Translations under genes and position numbers: made by a program
Shown: positions 1 to 10,133 of the stretch, in pieces
Position numbering within the stretch: the first letter of the stretch is position 1
Layout of the letters: each line of letters opens with the position of its first letter
Source: Protostelium mycophagum
Lineage: Eukaryota > Evosea > Variosea > Protosteliida > Protosteliaceae
Reading direction: 5' to 3'
Length of the DNA: 29,578 nucleotides
Assembly: GCA_002081555.1 (NCBI GenBank)
Contig: KV921241.1
Coordinates: forward strand, 2,133 to 31,710
The notes under the pieces: model-generated
What the model was told of the DNA's origin: nothing
Seen by the model: the letters and a program-made list of their open reading frames with translations, nothing else
Databases searched by the model: none

Positions 1-175
1 AGGGGAAGATATGCCTCATTCAGGAAAGAATTCCAAGCCCCTCTAACATTTTCATGTGCTGTAGGATGTTCTGAACGCTCCAATTTTCGTTCAGAGGCCC
101 TCACTGAGCAAGATAGATAATTTGTTCGTATATCTATATTTCCATCATTACTCAATACCACAGGTCTGTTGGTAT
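1..175. repeat. Truncated copy of the 864-bp-period repeat
   Basis: Positions 1-175 are identical, as far as I can read, to 409-583 (offset 408). At 175 the sequence jumps back to the left end of the next copy, so this copy lacks the part equivalent to 584-834 and the spacer 835-1038. The window starts inside it, so its left extent is unknown. The junction falls after the shared pentamer GGTAT. Confidence 0.9.
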
Positions 176-341
176 AAACATTCATCACGATATGAAATAG
201 ATCGAAATCGATCTTCGATAGGGATATAAAGTCAGAGAAACTGCTGGAAGGCAGCGAATCTTATCCAATATTAACTCTGAGAGTTGAATCCTTTAACCCT
301 TCCAACATCCAAAAAATCATTTTCAAGATCTTCTTGCTCAT

Positions 342-593
342 TTACTCAACCAAACAGATCACCTCCACCCTGCCCCTCATATCTCTCGGCATACTTGCCT
401 TGAGTGTCAGGGGAAGATATGCCTCATTCAGGAAAGAATTCCAAGCCCCTCTAACATTTTCATGTGCTGTAGGATGTTCTGAACGCTCCAATTTTCGTTC
501 AGAGGCCCTCACTGAGCAAGATAGATAATTTGTTCGTATATCTATATTTCCATCATTACTCAATACCACAGGTCTGTTGGTATTAGATGACAC
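342..593 (-). CDS. Hypothetical 83-codon reading frame inside the repeat
   Basis: An ATG-initiated frame of 83 codons runs on the minus strand inside the repeat and is repeated exactly at 1206-1457. In the first, partial copy the frame is cut at the 175 junction. The peptide is basic, has no signal peptide or membrane segment, and belongs to no family I recognise. It may be a fragment of a longer gene or mobile element captured in the repeat, or chance. There is no independent sign of translation. Confidence 0.2.
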   Translation of the reverse strand: MSSNTNRPVVLSNDGNIDIRTNYLSCSVRASERKLERSEHPTAHENVRGAWNSFLNEAYLPLTLKASMPRDMRGRVEVICLVE

Positions 594-815
594 GCCATCC
601 TCTGTAAATAGGTTATAGCTGCGACAGAAAGCAAAACCGCACAGAGACCCAATGACATGATATCACATCAATGAGGACTCATTCGGGGTCTCCAGGGGTT
701 CCAACAGACGTAGTATAGCCCTGCGCGCCACAGAAACCCTTCCCAGACCAGAACTCGACAATCTCATCTCATATGATGATCATGAATGTGTACAGGCTCG
801 TTGTAGACAAGCCAT

Positions 816-834
816 TCCGACATGGTGTAACGGT
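816..834 (+). pseudogene. 5' fragment of tRNA-Glu at the repeat junction
   Basis: These 19 bases equal the first 19 bases of the tRNA-Glu gene at 1680-1749 (acceptor 5' strand and most of the A box, ending in CGGT). The D-arm 3' half, anticodon arm, T arm and acceptor 3' strand are absent, so no tRNA can form. It marks the exact right breakpoint of the duplicated block. Confidence 0.85.
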
Positions 835-1038
835 TTATCTGCTTATATAATATTACAGATTGATCTCTGGATGGGCCAAGTCCACAAGTGTTGTCTTGGC
901 GGGAGTTTTATCTGTTTGAATCCCGAAATTTTTTTCATCACAGATCGACCAACCGAAAGCGCCCAACCGCAACAGAATTCATGAATCGCAGGTTCTTCTC
1001 CTCCTCCATTCTCTTCCTTTCTTCATGTTTCTGATTTG
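835..1038. other. Spacer segment of the repeat array
   Basis: This 204-bp segment is present once, between the two 660-bp copies. It carries one variant of the GGCGGGA motif at 898-903 (context TTGGCGGGAG) and a short ATG frame of 18 codons near 981. I see no gene in it. It could be the missing part of the repeat unit or an insertion. Confidence 0.6.
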
Positions 1039-1698
1039 TAAACATTCATCACGATATGAAATAGATCGAAATCGATCTTCGATAGGGATATAAAGTCAGA
1101 GAAACTGCTGGAAGGCAGCGAATCTTATCCAATATTAACTCTGAGAGTTGAATCCTTTAACCCTTCCAACATCCAAAAAATCATTTTCAAGATCTTCTTG
1201 CTCATTTACTCAACCAAACAGATCACCTCCACCCTGCCCCTCATATCTCTCGGCATACTTGCCTTGAGTGTCAGGGGAAGATATGCCTCATTCAGGAAAG
1301 AATTCCAAGCCCCTCTAACATTTTCATGTGCTGTAGGATGTTCTGAACGCTCCAATTTTCGTTCAGAGGCCCTCACTGAGCAAGATAGATAATTTGTTCG
1401 TATATCTATATTTCCATCATTACTCAATACCACAGGTCTGTTGGTATTAGATGACACGCCATCCTCTGTAAATAGGTTATAGCTGCGACAGAAAGCAAAA
1501 CCGCACAGAGACCCAATGACATGATATCACATCAATGAGGACTCATTCGGGGTCTCCAGGGGTTCCAACAGACGTAGTATAGCCCTGCGCGCCACAGAAA
1601 CCCTTCCCAGACCAGAACTCGACAATCTCATCTCATATGATGATCATGAATGTGTACAGGCTCGTTGTAGACAAGCCATTCCGACATGGTGTAACGGT
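1039..1698. repeat. Tandem repeat copy, 660 bp, running into tRNA-Glu
   Basis: Second full copy of the block at 175-834. Unlike the first copy, it continues at its right edge into an intact tRNA-Glu gene, so the last 19 bases of the repeat are the first 19 bases of the tRNA. The left edge starts with TAAACATTCATC. It contains the 83-codon minus-strand frame again (1206-1457). Confidence 0.92.
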
Positions 1699-1749
1699 AA
1701 CATCCAGCGCTCTCACCGCTGAGCCCCGGGTTCGACTCCCGGTGTCGGA
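1680..1749 (+). tRNA. trnE-CUC: tRNA-Glu (anticodon CUC)
   Basis: A complete cloverleaf can be folded. The acceptor stem TCCGACA pairs with TGTCGGA, the anticodon stem CAGCG/CGCTG encloses loop CTCTCAC with anticodon CTC, and the T arm has the loop TTCGACT. A box TGGTGTAACGG and B box GGTTCGACTCC are both present. There is no intron. A TTTT at 1753-1756 and T7 at 1775-1781 can serve as Pol III terminators. The gene stands at the end of the repeat array, and a broken copy stands at 816-834. Confidence 0.95.
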
Positions 1750-2085
1750 ACATTTTGCCCTCCTCTGGGGTGAGTTTTTTTGGATATTTTCGGCAGTATC
1801 CTCGCGAAATTCCAGGAATTTTGCTTGATTTTATTTATTTGATTTTGGATTTATTTTATACAAAATATTTTGCAAAAATTTTGACTGGCTCATTGGCCAG
1901 AAATTTTTGTGCATTTTATGACTATTTTTTATTTTTGAGCCATCCGATCTACGATATCAGAAAAAAGTTCCAATCCCTCTACACTCTTGTAGATGTGCAA
2001 GTAAATATGTAATTCATGTTTATTTTCATCTCTAGAAGCACGAAAACGATACCAGCTTCCATAAATTCTAAAATTAAATATTTAT
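1750..2085. other. Noncoding AT-rich stretch
   Basis: Between tRNA-Glu and the 3' end of the minus-strand gene ending at 2086 the sequence is AT-rich with long T runs. An open plus frame at 1755-2012 has the composition expected of AT-rich noncoding DNA and no recognisable domain. I see only the Pol III T runs here. Confidence 0.5.
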
Positions 2086-2790
2086 TCAAGTTTCAAATTG
2101 CCATGATGCATGTTGAACTTTGCGATTCACGCGATGTGATCTCACGACCGTCCTTGAAAGGTCTTGCCTCTGTTCTCCTTGCATGAACAACCAAACGCCC
2201 CTTTCTGAGGTCTGTAAGTCTACATTTTGCGTCAACTTTAGCCGAGATGCCTTCTGCGTGTTTTGTCAAAGAAAAATGGATTGACGTCATCAAGAATTTG
2301 CACAACTATTTTCTTTGGTACAGCTTTCTTCTTGTTATTCCTGTTGGCCATGCTGATGTATCTGTGTGCGATGATCACACGTCTTATTTTTGGAAAAAGT
2401 GGGAGAGATCCTGGGGCATTAGCACATTTCTTGTCCATCAATTTCTTCAGCTCCTCTTGCTTCTTCTCATTAAGTAATCATGACAAGATCTCCTGAGCTT
2501 TGCCATTCAGTGATGCGGGCGTAAATCCTTTTCTGATCTTTCTTCAACTCAAATTCCCCAAAGTGATCACTTACCTTGGGATGGATCATCAAAACCAATA
2601 AGGAGAATTGGAGAATCATACCCATCGGTTTTCGTGGTCTTTGTGGTTTGCTCCAGCTGAAGTTGTAGATGGACTTGTATTTTTTTGGATTATTTTCCCA
2701 TTCTTTCATTTCAACAAAACTCCGGATACATGACAACGGAAAGGGTGGTGGTCGATTTAGACCCTTCGAAACCGGCTCCAACTTGGGCAT
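2086..2790 (-). CDS. Multi-exon gene of unknown function
   Basis: Three exons are probable. Exon 1 (2790 down to about 2576) encodes a basic, Pro-rich start (MPKLEPVSKG, later SKPQRPRKPMG) and ends at a strong GTAAGT donor. A second coding stretch contains a Lys/Glu-rich helix (KKQEELKKLMDKKC). A third, reached through a putative intron starting GTTGTG, stays open to a TGA that overlaps an AATAAA, the same arrangement as in other genes here. Internal junctions are uncertain: one attractive frame between exons 1 and 2 (reading GFTPASLNGKAQEIL) runs into a single TGA. I do not recognise the family. A nearly full-length gene with mis-called junctions, or a decayed gene, are both possible. Confidence 0.4.
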
Positions 2791-3045
2791 GGCCTCACAT
2801 TTTGAGGTGATGTGATTTTCACTCTCTCAACATCTTGTTGAATTGTGAAGCCCCCCTGTCTCCTCTTTTCGGATGGATTTATCGTCGATGGTTTCCCCTC
2901 CACATTCATCTAAAGAACCCATTAATGTTCCTGTGAAGAACTCTTTCTCACAAGTAAGCCAACTTTTGCTGTTAACATCACAGCGTACTCTTTGATTTCA
3001 CATGTTCTATCATTCGTCTTGTTTTCCAACTGATTTCAGTTTAAA

Positions 3046-6000
3046 ATGGAACCAATCTCCGGAGCACATTCCCCTCCTGGAACACCACCAAATGCAGCCT
3101 CTTCTAACGCTTGCACGCCCATGGGAACACCTTCAAGCCCTTCACCAAAGAGAGATAATAAGAGAGCTGCCCCTGCTGGTGGGCCAAAAGGCAGAGGAAA
3201 AGTATCCAAATTTAATGTGAGTATACAAGACATTTGCATCGATGCAGAATATTTTTACTGTCGATGTATGTTGTTTTGACATATAAAAAAGTCGATGATC
3301 CAACACTTTTCACCAGAAAAAATTCATTTCACTCAAATGTGTAGTTGGACAGCCCAACAAACGAGAAAGTAAGGACCAGATCTGCTGCTCCCGACACAAA
3401 ACCAACAGAATCCCTCAGAAAGGTGATGATCACCTCTAATCAACCATCTTTCTCATTGAAAAATTTTATTCGAAGAATTCCTCACATTTGAAGGGGATGA
3501 ATATAAAGCCAATGCCGGTTCTGCCAGAGGCTCCTGTCTTTTATCCCACAGAGGAGGAATTCAAGGATCCCATGAGATATATCGCCAGCATAAGGGACAA
3601 AGGAAGACATTATGGGATAGCCAAGATCGTACCTCCTTCAGAGAAGTACGCTTATACTTGTATTGAATGTCATGTGGCATGAGAAATATATATGCAGATT
3701 TATAATCCAATCTGTGGCGCTTTGCGACATATGAATAAGACCAAGAGAAACAAATTCAGGCATTATATGTCCTTGTCTGCACGGGTTCTTTTGTGGGATT
3801 AGTCTCGTCTGTGTTAATAGTTGATCAGATGGTTGAACGGAAAGAAATTCGACCAAGTGGTCGACTTCGAGAATTTCGTATTTCAGACGAAAGGGCAGTC
3901 CATCAACCAATTATTCAGACGAAATGGCCCTTCGGAGGAATTTATGAAGGAATTATTCTCCTTCTATGAGAGAGCTGGGAGACCGATGAAGACTATGCCC
4001 GTTGTAGATGGTCAAGATTTAGATTGCAGGAGGTGAGTCAGAGCGCATAGATCAAAACAAATACAAATACATCCCCGCGCCTTCAGCAAAATCTCAGAAA
4101 TAATCTCGGCTGCTGCATTTCCTGTTACGCGTCGTCGCAAACCGCAATAATGCATCATAACGATTGAGATATTGAAATGAAAAGGTTGTACGAAGCCGTC
4201 ACAAATCTGGGCGGATTCTGTGCCACATGCGAGAATCACAAATGGCAACAGGTGCGTTTTTCACAACCAAAAAACGAGAAAATATTCAAGTTTTCTGCAG
4301 GTGGCAGAGACTATGCGCATGAATGGACCCTTCATGCCTTATGTCTTGAGAAATAACTACAGGACTTATTTGCTGCAATATCAGAATCAGATGATGCCTT
4401 CTCTTGCCGGAAAAGAGGTCTGATTTACAAAGACATCTTGAATTTATGATTTTAAAACTCGGTATTTACATAATTGAGTATAACTGAGGAGAGAAGGTGT
4501 TTACAGCAGAGGATGAGCTGGAGGAAAAATTATTCATGAAGTCTGGGGTAAAGATGGAATGCCGCGAGGTCAAAAAGGCCTCACCCAGGTACTGTCATCA
4601 TCCCAATATACGAATATTATTATTCTGATAACATAGATTCAAAGAATTCTATTTTTATTTACGATTTGTAGAAGGAAGAAAATGCAAGGAGGTGGACCTG
4701 AGGATGATTTCGGTTATGACGATGGGGCTATGTTCACACTAGAGTCATTCCAGCAGATGGCGGATGATTTCTCCAAGAAATGGTTCCCTGAAAAAGGTAA
4801 TTTTTTCTCATCCTGATGACATACACAAACCATGATTCTCATGATGTGGTGCTGACATGATGCAGAAGCCACGGTGGAAGATATAGAGGCGACCTTCTGG
4901 CATATTGTAGAGAAGGCGGACCAAGTCGTACAAGTGCATTATGGCTCTGATTTAGATGTGGGCAGCCACGGCTCCGGCTTTCCCAACGACAAAGCCACGA
5001 TCAACTCACCCAACACATCACAATGGAATATGAATTTATTTCCAAAAGCGCCGGGATCCCTGCTTTCTTTTCTCCCCGAGAGTATCCAAGGAGTGAGCGT
5101 ACCGATGATGTACATGGGGATGCTCTTCTCTTCCTTCTGTTGGCATGTGGAAGACAACTTCCTCTACAGCATAAATTATATGCATCATGGTGCTTCCAAG
5201 ACATGGTGAGTTTGTATTCTCAAAGATGAAATCAATAATTGGCAGAAGATATAAATAATTTCACATCGAATTAAATATTGAAGGTACGGAATACCAGAAG
5301 GATCATGTGATCAATTCGAGAATGCCATGAAGAAAGAGCTGCCGGAACTGTTCAAGCACAGGCCCAATCTTTTGTTTCTTCTCGTGACGATGTTTCCACC
5401 CAGGATGCTGGTGGAGCTGGGAATACCCATATATCATACGGTTCAAAAGGCGGGTGAAATTATGGTCACATTCCCCAAAGGTTACCACGCTGGCTTTAGT
5501 CACGGGGTAAGATTTTTCCCAATACTGGAATTGTAGATTGATGGTACTACAAAAAATAGCACAAGTTTTTATTGTTATTTCAGACAAACGATTTTTCATT
5601 TCATTTACATGAGCCATACAAAATATAATTTTGATTTTCCCAGTTCAATTGTGCAGAGAGCACCAACTTTGCGTTGAGCGACTGGTTCCCTTACGGCAGA
5701 GAGTCCATATCATTGTACAAAGGACACAACAGGTCTTCTGTTTTTTCTATGGAGAAATTGCTGTGCCACGCAGTGTCCAAGAGCAAAGACCCCGAGCTCA
5801 ACCGCTGGTACGTCTTTTCATGACATCTTATCACCAAGTGACACTTATTCATGACGTCGCACTGTGATATCTCTGTACAACGGAACGATGACGTAATGAT
5901 GACGTATCAGGTTACGTAAAGAGATACCATTGATGAGAACGAGGGAGTTGTTCAACAGAAAGAGGATCATGGAAGATGGTGTATGGAAAGCCATAGAATT

Positions 6001-6437
6001 CTCCAAATACGAGAGGGACGGGACCACGCTGGAATGCGACTTGTGCAAATATGACTGCTATTTGTCTGCGATAGTCTGCCCTTGCGATTCGAAGAGAGTC
6101 GTCTGCTTGGACGATGCACATAAGATATCCTTAAACTTTTCATCACGATTATTCCATATAATATTTAACCTTGACTTTATACATCTGTGATTGTCCGCCA
6201 GAAAACAAGACGATGTTGTTCAGGTACACTGCACGAGAACTAAACGAGATGGTACGCAAAGTGAATCATGTGGAAATATCGGATGTAATCAATACGGAGA
6301 ATTTATATAGAGAAAACAAACAAGTGTCCCTGCCTTGTACCACAGGCAGATCCCACCACATTCAACAGAGCACAAGGAAGTTGAAGGTCATTTTTCCGAA
6401 ATCTTTCAGATATTTGAACACGACAAAATATTTGTAA
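3046..6437 (+). CDS. KDM5/JARID-type histone lysine demethylase
   Basis: Thirteen exons (3046-3216, 3345-3422, 3494-3645, 3829-4032, 4185-4251, 4301-4417, 4497-4588, 4672-4796, 4866-5205, 5284-5506, 5644-5807, 5911-6124, 6183-6437) join in frame to 733 aa. Order: Ser/Pro-rich N-terminus, JmjN (about 90-130, ending IVPPSEKW), ARID (about 135-230), JmjC (about 390-560) and C5HC2 zinc finger (about 615-665; CDLC, CLSAIVC-like cysteines, HKICDC). The Fe(II) triad is His429, Glu431 and His517, and the WYGIP and CAESTNFA blocks are conserved. KDM5 enzymes remove methyl groups from H3K4 in the nucleus. The PHD fingers usual in KDM5 are absent and the linker after ARID is short. The last intron is AT-AC. 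The stop lacks a nearby AATAAA, so the gene may continue into the chromodomain exons at 6562. Confidence 0.9.
6125..6182 (+). other. U12-type AT-AC intron (58 nt)
   Basis: The intron begins ATATCCTT, the exact U12 donor consensus, and ends in AC. A branch-site match, AACCTTGAC, lies 8 nt before the end. There is no GT donor in the interval. Removing exactly 6125-6182 joins AAG to ATC in phase 0 and completes the C5HC2 zinc-finger signature of the demethylase, as in KDM5 homologues. Confidence 0.9.
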
Positions 6438-6530
6438 TGGACAGATGTCTGCGGTGAAGCCTGCTTTGGCGTAAAAATGTCTTTGTGAATCACCATTGTT
6501 CAATCTCTCGCATTCAAGTGAAATAACACA

Positions 6531-7016
6531 ATGCAGAGTCCAAAAGAAATTCAGGCCGAAAGACTGTCTACACTACAATGCACGAGGACGTCCATGATCA
6601 CAGGAATGTCCACCACAAAGACGAGCTTGAAAAGGCTGGGCCGCCTCGCCGGTGTGAGAAAACTGGGCACAATTGATTACGACGATACAGAACAGGTGGA
6701 GGAAATCAAATTCGTCCTCAAAAAAATTATAAAGAAGAGGAAATCGGAAAAGAAAGGCGCCAGAAAAGTGAGTTTTCTTGTCAAATTACCCTGCGATCTG
6801 CGATAAATCCGCGAAAATCTGGCGGTCATTCGTGTGATGACGTGTCACTTTGTGCCAGAAGAAATAGCAAATAATAAATGGATTCAGGGAAGCTATGAAT
6901 ACTTGGTAGAATGGGTGGGGAAGGAGAAGGAGGAGAGGACGTGGCTGTCAGAAGAGGAAATGATATCACCAGATATGATCGGAGAGATCCCACACACATC
7001 AAGAAAAAGCAAATAA
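6531..7016 (+). CDS. Small chromodomain protein (or 3' part of the demethylase gene)
   Basis: Exons 6531-6767 and 6888-7016 join at a GTGAGT donor and a TTCAG acceptor in phase 0, giving 121 aa. Residues about 55-105 read as a chromodomain: VEEIKFVLKK, a basic loop, then YEYLVEWVGK and the TW of ERTWLSEEEM. Chromodomains bind methylated lysines, commonly on histones. The N-terminal 50 residues are basic and unassigned. The stop TAA lies within AATAAA, and a second AATAAA follows at 7026-7031. It starts 93 bp after the stop of the demethylase. An acceptor at 6561 (TTCAG) is in phase with a possible donor at 6387 in the demethylase, so a single fused gene is conceivable. Confidence 0.65.
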
Positions 7017-7197
7017 ATTCTGCGAAATAAATGGTCCTTGCTCTTGCACATTTGGCAGGAAAGTATATATTTAAATTATATTGTAAACGTCGTTGTAGAT
7101 GGGGTGGAATTTCGAGTAGAAAACTAGTGTGTTACTGCAGTTACGCTTGGAATACGTCACGGAATTTAAATCAAACAAGCACGATCACAACAACGAC

Positions 7198-8548
7198 ATG
7201 AGCTATTCTATTCAAGGACAAGTTGCCATTATCACCGGTGCCTCTTCTGGCGTTGGACGCTCCATCGCCGTCTCCCTCGTAAAAGAGGGCTGCAAGGTTT
7301 TTGGTACAGAAGAACATGTGCAGTTCTGAACCCTTCTAGGTTGTCATCAGTGGAACGAACGAAAAAAACTTGAAGGAGACAGAGACCGCCTGTAAAGCGG
7401 CAAGATCAGACGCCAGCGTACTTGTCGTGATTGCCAATCTGAAGGAATTAGAAGGCATACAAAAGTACGGGCCATGAATTATCACTTTATCTACTGTTTC
7501 CTCACAAAGAGAAACAACGGCCATTCCCGCCACTTTCTGAAATTCAAATTTTGAAATCCAAAATCACTGATTTCTGCAGGATCATTGAAGAAACAGACAA
7601 AGCCTTTGGAGCTATAAATATTCTCGTCAATGCTGCAGGTGAGTTCAAGCAAAAGTGTAGTTGCAAAACAAAATATCGTTGATGGATCTTATTATGTGCC
7701 GCTTGTTTTGTACCATTTTGATCTTAAAACTACAGACAGAATGAAAAAATTTTTGTGTTGACAAGTACTCACACTGAAAGGAATTTTAACCAACTTCGAC
7801 GACTCTCTCGAGGCCTGGGAGGACACCATCCAGTTAAATTTGATCGCATTAATGAGGGCAACAAAGTTGTCCTTACCTCACATCACCAAGCACCCAAGGT
7901 AGAGATCCACATATTTTGTACAGTCAATTGTCTTTATTATCTGGTAGTACAGACGAATATAATGTACTCTTGCCGATAAAAATTACATCTAATATAATTC
8001 CACCACATAAATTTATTTCCAAAAATCCTCCCACACATCATTCTAAATCAATGATCAGGGGAGCGATCATCAACATCGCCTCTGTCTCTGGGCGCGAGGC
8101 GTACCAAGGACAAGGACCTTATGCAGCGTCTAAGCACGGAGTAGTGGGTTTCAGCAAGTCTATCTTCCAAGACGTTCGCGAGAAGGGCGTGAAGGTGCGG
8201 AATGTTTGCTACAAAGTTGTGAATCTGCTGCAAGATGCATTGACATCCAAATGATTTAAATCAACTCTGAAGCCATTCTTGAAGAAGATCAAGTCACATT
8301 GAAACTGATTGCTTGTGAGGTGTGCAGCATCGAGCCCGGATTCATCAACACACCTATGGTGCATGACAAGAAGGGTCTCGATTTTGACAAGATGATACAG
8401 CCTGATGATGTGTCCCAATGTGTCCTCTTTGTTTTGAAATTTCCAGAGACGGGGTGTGTTTTTGTATCGTAATTTCAGTATTGAAAATGGCAGGTGCCCA
8501 ACCGAAATACTGCTTCAGCCCCAGAGAAGTCCTTACATCTCTAAATAA
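7198..8548 (+). CDS. Short-chain dehydrogenase/reductase (SDR, classical)
   Basis: Seven exons (7198-7296, 7340-7464, 7580-7638, 7781-7898, 8059-8194, 8320-8453, 8494-8548) give 241 aa, the usual SDR length. The Rossmann motif TGASSGVG is at 14-21, NAAG at 92-95, and the catalytic Ser142, Tyr155 and Lys159 lie in IASVSG and YAASK. The PG motif after the core is present (SIEPGFINTP). The C-terminus CPTEILLQPQRSPY fits the family. It should catalyse an NAD(P)(H)-dependent oxidoreduction in the cytosol; the substrate cannot be read from sequence. Introns are 40-180 nt. The stop TAA is inside AATAAA. Confidence 0.92.
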
Positions 8549-8744
8549 ACAATGGTTGGAACGTGACTTTTGTGGTGTGTGTCTGTGTGAATTTCAATGA
8601 TGATCGTGGAGAATCAGGTTCAGAAGTAATCTCCGAAGTCCCGAAAAATGAGGGGCAGTAATCACAGAAATTTCGGATGGTAAAAGTCGCCTTGTCAAAA
8701 ACACTCACCAACACATACGAACACGACACGAAGACATATACGTA

Positions 8745-10101
8745 ATGACAGACAACAGAGGTAGTCTGTCGAGAACAGGGAGTCTCAGAAAGAAGATGGT
8801 CGTCTTGGCCGCAAAATCGAGGGAAACATGTGCAAAACGACTCAACTCAAATGGAGATCAAAGACATTTACAAATAGAACTTGATGAAGGACCTCATGGC
8901 GACACGATCACTGGTATATCACATCAAAAATAATATGAAACCGAATTTGATCAGTTCAGGTCTGGTCACTCTCACCATTGGAAGGTCAAAGAACATTGGT
9001 CCCATCACCATTTCTTTAGACGGTTATCTCTTGGCCTCATGGAAAGCGGGGGAGTAAGTGATCAACATCCTTTTGTATCCCTTCTTAGCCCCTTCAGTGA
9101 CCTCCATTCCGTTGATCGAGAGATCCTTCACGAGCAGAGCGTCATATGGAGACCTGCTGAGGGCGATTTTCAAATTGTCGATGCCGGAGTTCACAGCTTT
9201 CCCTTTTCCTTTAATTTGGCTAGGGGTGGACCTTCTAAGAGGCTCCCACCAAGCTGGGCTGGAAAACATGGCTGCATTGAATACCATCTTCGCGCGACTG
9301 TCAAGAGGAAGTCCTCAACGAGTAAGCCAAAATTGTGATGTGTAATCTTCCAACTTTTCTGAGTATCATAGAACCCGAATATTCTGTGGACAATTATGCA
9401 TTACTTAGTCCTACCGGCCATGAGATGAAAGGGTGGAGCCCTCGTGGGTCCATAATCAACTACAGAAGTGTAGAGAGAGCCGTTTATGCCAAAGAAGCAC
9501 CAGACAAACCTATATTTATGGTTGTACAGATCAGTAAGGCGGCATTCAATGTTGGTGATCCCATCATTGTGGAGGTCATGCTGAGAAGCGACTACGAACA
9601 ACAAGTCTCTGGTAGGTTTTTAAAAACATTTTCCAGCTACAAATGGACAAAGAAGATAGTAGTGCCAAATGTAGATTTTATAATATATAGACAACAAAAA
9701 TGTTGAATACTGTTAGGGATTATGATTGAGCTGAAGAACAAGGTGATCTACTGGGATGACACCTTGGTAAATACCACTTTAACTCAAGAGGTAATTTTCC
9801 CGCCATTTTTATTCGTGGAAAAGAAATATCAACGGAATTTCAGGTGATCACCAGCCACATCGACGCCAGTCTGGTCGATTGCCGTTCATGGAATAAGATG
9901 ACGGCAGTATGTGTCCCTCCCACTACAACGCCTTCCTTCCACCACGAAAATATCTCGCTCAGTTATCAACTTGATGTCTATCTACACCGAGGCTCAGAAG
10001 TACTTGAGGGGAGCATCAGTATGCCCCTTCACCTTTACCCCGCGAATGTACAGCGCAAGAAGGAAAAACTGGCCGGAACCATCAGCCCGAGGAGCGAATG
10101 A
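8745..10101 (+). CDS. Arrestin-domain protein (alpha-arrestin/ARRDC-like)
   Basis: Six exons (8745-8913, 8960-9053, 9089-9321, 9372-9611, 9717-9790, 9844-10101) join in frame to 355 aa. The N-terminal half is arrestin-N-like: GLVTLTIGRS strands, then GVHSFPFSFNL and LPPSWAGKHGCIEYHLRATV, which match the family's FPF/LP.S..G..G..Y blocks. The second half (about 165-330) reads as an arrestin-C beta-sandwich ending ISLSYQLDVYLH and ISMPLHLYP. Such proteins act as cytosolic adaptors in endocytosis and trafficking of membrane proteins. No PPxY ubiquitin-ligase motif was seen, unlike typical ARRDCs. It is convergent with the K+ channel gene; the two stops are 32 bp apart, so their 3' ends probably overlap. 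Confidence 0.85.
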
Positions 10102-10133
10102 ACATAGAGTATTTATAAGCGTCTTCTTTTTGT

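Larger units (their letters stand above)
175..834. repeat. Tandem repeat copy, 660 bp
   Basis: This block matches 1039-1698 at a constant offset of 864 bases, with no difference that I noticed. Its right end lies inside a tRNA-Glu sequence (first 19 bases only, 816-834), after which unrelated sequence begins. The period of the array is therefore 864 bp, made of the 660-bp block plus the 204-bp segment 835-1038. The absence of visible divergence suggests recent duplication or homogenisation. Confidence 0.92.

Noticed and set aside
1-1749. CRISPR array or clustered short repeats
   Set aside because: The repeats are hundreds of bases long, with no short repeat-spacer pattern, and the genome is eukaryotic.
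3046-6437. KDM4 or JARID2 identity for the demethylase
   Set aside because: The C5HC2 finger and ARID exclude KDM4. The intact Fe(II) triad and KDM5-like linker argue against JARID2, which lacks activity.
8454-8478. A 25-nt intron in the SDR gene
   Set aside because: The next acceptor (GGCAG, 8493) gives a 40-nt intron in the same phase and a better family C-terminus (PETG joined to CPTEILL).
9024-9287. 87-codon minus-strand frame
   Set aside because: It is the shadow of arrestin exon 3, which carries the family motifs on the plus strand.
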